Shown here: piece by piece, positions 60,089 to 61,852 of the stretch
Numbering within the stretch: the first letter of the stretch is position 1
How the letters are laid out: the number at the start of each line of letters is the position of its first letter
Source of the DNA: UBA1794 sp964439955
GTDB taxonomy: Bacteria; Bacteroidota; Bacteroidia; Bacteroidales; Bacteroidaceae
Assembly (NCBI GenBank): GCA_964439955.1
Contig: CAYTPX010000010.1
Coordinates: 1-61,852 of the forward strand
DNA: 61,852 nt
Direction: 5' to 3'
Translations under genes and position numbers: made by a program
Notes under the pieces: model-generated
Databases searched by the model: none
Told to the model about the DNA's origin: nothing
The model's input: the letters and a program-made list of their open reading frames with translations, nothing else

Positions 60089-61363
60089 ATGCTGACTATT
60101 AAACAAATTACGGAGCAGACTGAGGCAGTCGTCAAGGGTTTGCAGAAGAAACGTTTCGAACATGCTGCTGAGGCAGTCGCCAAAGCTGTCGGGTTGAATG
60201 ACCGTCGGCGTGCGGCGCAAACGGAGTTGGACCATAATCTGGCGGAAGTAAACACTTTGTCCCGCTCCATCGGCAGTCTGATGAAAGCCGGTAAGAAAGA
60301 AGAGGCCGAGGCCGCCAAGCAGTCGGTAGGCCGGCTTAAAGAACGGGCAAAGGAATTGGACACGATAAAGACGCAAGCAGAATCCGAACTGAAGGAATTG
60401 CTTTATACCATTCCCAATGTCCCGCACGAGAGTGTGCCCGAAGGGGCGGGAGTGGAAGACAACGTGGTGGAACGCACGGGTGGAATGATGAAAAAACTGC
60501 CGGAAAATCCGTTGCCGCACTGGGAATTGGCTAAGAAGTATGACTTGATTGACTTTGACCTTGGTGTGAAAATAACCGGTGCAGGCTTTCCTGTTTACAA
60601 AGGCCGGGGCGCACGCTTGCAGCGGGCGCTCATCAATTTCTTCCTCGATGAAGCCCGTGCGGCCGGATACGAAGAGATTATGCCGCCAACCTTGGTAAAT
60701 GCGGCTTCGGGCTATGGCACTGGACAGCTGCCCGACAAGGAGGGGCAGATGTACCACTGCGAGGTGGACGACTTGTACCTTATCCCCACGGCCGAGGTTC
60801 CGGTAACGAACATTTATCGCGATTGCCTGCTTTCCGAAGACGACCTGCCTATCAAAAACTGTGCCTATACGGAATGTTTCCGTCGGGAGGCGGGTTCTTA
60901 CGGTAAAAACGTGCGCGGGTTGAACAGGTTGCATGAGTTTTCGAAAGTGGAACTTGTGCGCATCGACACTCCGCAGCATTCTTATGAGTCACTTGAAGAG
61001 ATGGTGGCCCATGTGGAAGGGCTGGTGCAAAAACTGGAATTGCCCTATCGCATACTGCGCCTTTGCGGCGGCGACATGAGTTTCACTTCGTCGCTTTGTT
61101 TCGACTTCGAGGTCTACTCAGAAGCCCAGCAGCGTTGGTTGGAAGTTAGTTCTGTGTCGAACTTCGAAAGTTACCAGGCAAACCGTCTGAAATGCCGCTA
61201 CCGTACGGCTGATAAGCATATCGAACTGTGCCATACGCTTAACGGGTCGGCCTTGGCACTGCCGCGCGTGGTGGCCGCTTTGCTGGAGAACAACCAGACA
61301 CCCGAGGGAATTTCCATCCCTGCTGCCTTGGTTCCCTACTGCGGTTTCGACCGGATTGATTGA
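60089..61363 (+). CDS. serS: Seryl-tRNA synthetase
   Basis: SerS charges tRNA-Ser. The 424-residue class II synthetase has an N-terminal coiled-coil arm (about residues 30-100, rich in Glu/Lys/Ala), motif 1 near YEEIMPPTLVN, motif 2 near CFRREAGSYGKNVRGLNRLH and motif 3 near the C-terminus (LNGSALALPRVVAALLENNQ). ATG 60089 gives the typical MLTIKQI start; an in-frame upstream extension overlaps the small gene and is rejected. A terminator follows. Confidence 0.97.
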   Translation: MLTIKQITEQTEAVVKGLQKKRFEHAAEAVAKAVGLNDRRRAAQTELDHNLAEVNTLSRSIGSLMKAGKKEEAEAAKQSVGRLKERAKELDTIKTQAESELKELLYTIPNVPHESVPEGAGVEDNVVERTGGMMKKLPENPLPHWELAKKYDLIDFDLGVKITGAGFPVYKGRGARLQRALINFFLDEARAAGYEEIMPPTLVNAASGYGTGQLPDKEGQMYHCEVDDLYLIPTAEVPVTNIYRDCLLSEDDLPIKNCAYTECFRREAGSYGKNVRGLNRLHEFSKVELVRIDTPQHSYESLEEMVAHVEGLVQKLELPYRILRLCGGDMSFTSSLCFDFEVYSEAQQRWLEVSSVSNFESYQANRLKCRYRTADKHIELCHTLNGSALALPRVVAALLENNQTPEGISIPAALVPYCGFDRID

Positions 61364-61392
61364 ACCAATCCTTTTTCGATTATATCCATATG

Positions 61393-61452
61393 GGACATGG
61401 GGAGGTCTCCTATTGAAGTTTGAGACCCTTTCCCATGTCCTTTGTTTTTTAA
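61393..61452 (+). terminator. Terminator after serS
   Basis: GGACATGGG (61393-61401) pairs with CCCATGTCC (61432-61440). An inner GTCTC/GAGAC pair extends the stem. TTTGTTTTTT follows. Confidence 0.85.
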
Positions 61453-61852
61453 CCGCTTATCTTTTTTCTGAAGAGTATGTAGATTTGCCATAGAAACAAA
61501 ATCTCTTTTTAAAAAGAGCGTTGCATTGTGAAAAGAAAGCGTACCTTTGAACCGTTCGACGGGAGAAATCGTCGGATTCAAAGAATGCGTTTTCTGCTTT
61601 ATCCTAACAAACGAAATCTGAAAAATTTCTAAAGAAGAGGATAGAGACAACTGCAACGCTCATTCTGTATGTCTATATGTATGGCGACAGCAGGAGTATG
61701 TCCTTGCTGAAGCGCGCATATACATACTGCGTGCGATTTTGTTTCTCTGCCCATTCTTCCTAGGTTTTCCAGATACCTGCTTGTTGATGGGCAAAACAGA
61801 GGATGTAAATTAAACTGTGTCAGCAAAGAATAAAATATTAACTTTGCTAACA
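61453..61852. other. AT-rich structured region to window end
   Basis: These 400 bp are clearly AT-rich compared with the rest. They contain a nested hairpin (outer arms 61667-61679 and 61717-61727, inner arms 61688-61695 and 61701-61709). At the edge is an 11-bp inverted repeat: 61818-61828 (TGTCAGCAAAG) and 61842-61852 (CTTTGCTAACA), with one mismatch. The right arm overlaps a -7-like TAACTTTG (61839-61846). Two short minus-strand frames exist (61336-61656 and 61629-61826), without recognisable domains. This may be the start of a mobile element or a non-coding RNA region. Confidence 0.45.

Noticed and set aside
61336..61656. A 106-codon minus frame after serS
   Set aside because: It runs antisense through the serS terminator and end, with no recognisable domain.

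Overview
The window looks like a chromosomal scaffold from a high-GC member of the Bacteroidales. The evidence is two SusC/SusD outer-membrane importer pairs, a Bacteroidetes-type LptD, the long two-part IspG, single-chain pyruvate:ferredoxin oxidoreductase, and promoters with the Bacteroidetes -7 element TAnnTTTG in front of most transcription units instead of sigma70 boxes. Coding DNA is GC-rich with C/G-ending codons; a few genes and the right edge are clearly more AT-rich. Genus cannot be settled from the sequence alone. A run of 100 N marks a scaffold join, so this is a draft or metagenome assembly.

Layout. 1-13466: a partial fasciclin lipoprotein gene, SusC, SusD, then a second fasciclin lipoprotein, SusC, SusD. 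13876-15457: a calcineurin-like phosphoesterase lipoprotein and an outer-membrane-type protein. 15537-18228: a scaffold gap and a restriction-modification island (Eco47II-type endonuclease, C5 cytosine methyltransferase with an N-terminal helix-turn-helix, convergent Vsr). 18445-28501: housekeeping and envelope genes (EttA, Xaa-Pro aminopeptidase, MscS, HD protein, LptD, HAD phosphatase, iron alcohol dehydrogenase). 28778-32265: a family 2 glycoside hydrolase and a small winged-helix protein. 32421-37855: a four-gene minus-strand glycan operon (GT-C membrane glycosyltransferase, GtrA, GT4, GT2) with a divergent MptE-like gene. 38047-46823: C1 peptidase, a TonB-plug/MG2-type protein with metY, an ATP-grasp-like protein, and an AAA ATPase with an altered Walker B. 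46950-53626: NifJ, a solitary winged-helix/nuclease-like gene, and a DbpA-type DEAD-box helicase. 53760-57812: a purE-ispG-UDG cluster and a PAP2-like membrane protein. 57946-61363: a PL11 rhamnogalacturonan lyase, a 45-residue small protein and serS. 61364-61852: an AT-rich structured edge.

The most unusual feature is a family of degenerate 22-bp units, often in exact head-to-tail tandem, found in at least fourteen intergenic gaps and never inside a recognised gene. The consensus is GAAAGYGGCA followed directly by RGGCTTTTCCGG. It occurs between convergent, divergent and co-directional genes, inside operons, and in one case between a promoter and its start codon. I do not recognise it as a named repeat. 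Second-rank points are the restriction island with its 55-bp contig overlap, the ATPase with Gln in place of the Walker B Glu, the solitary nuclease-like gene, and a long nested hairpin at the right edge.
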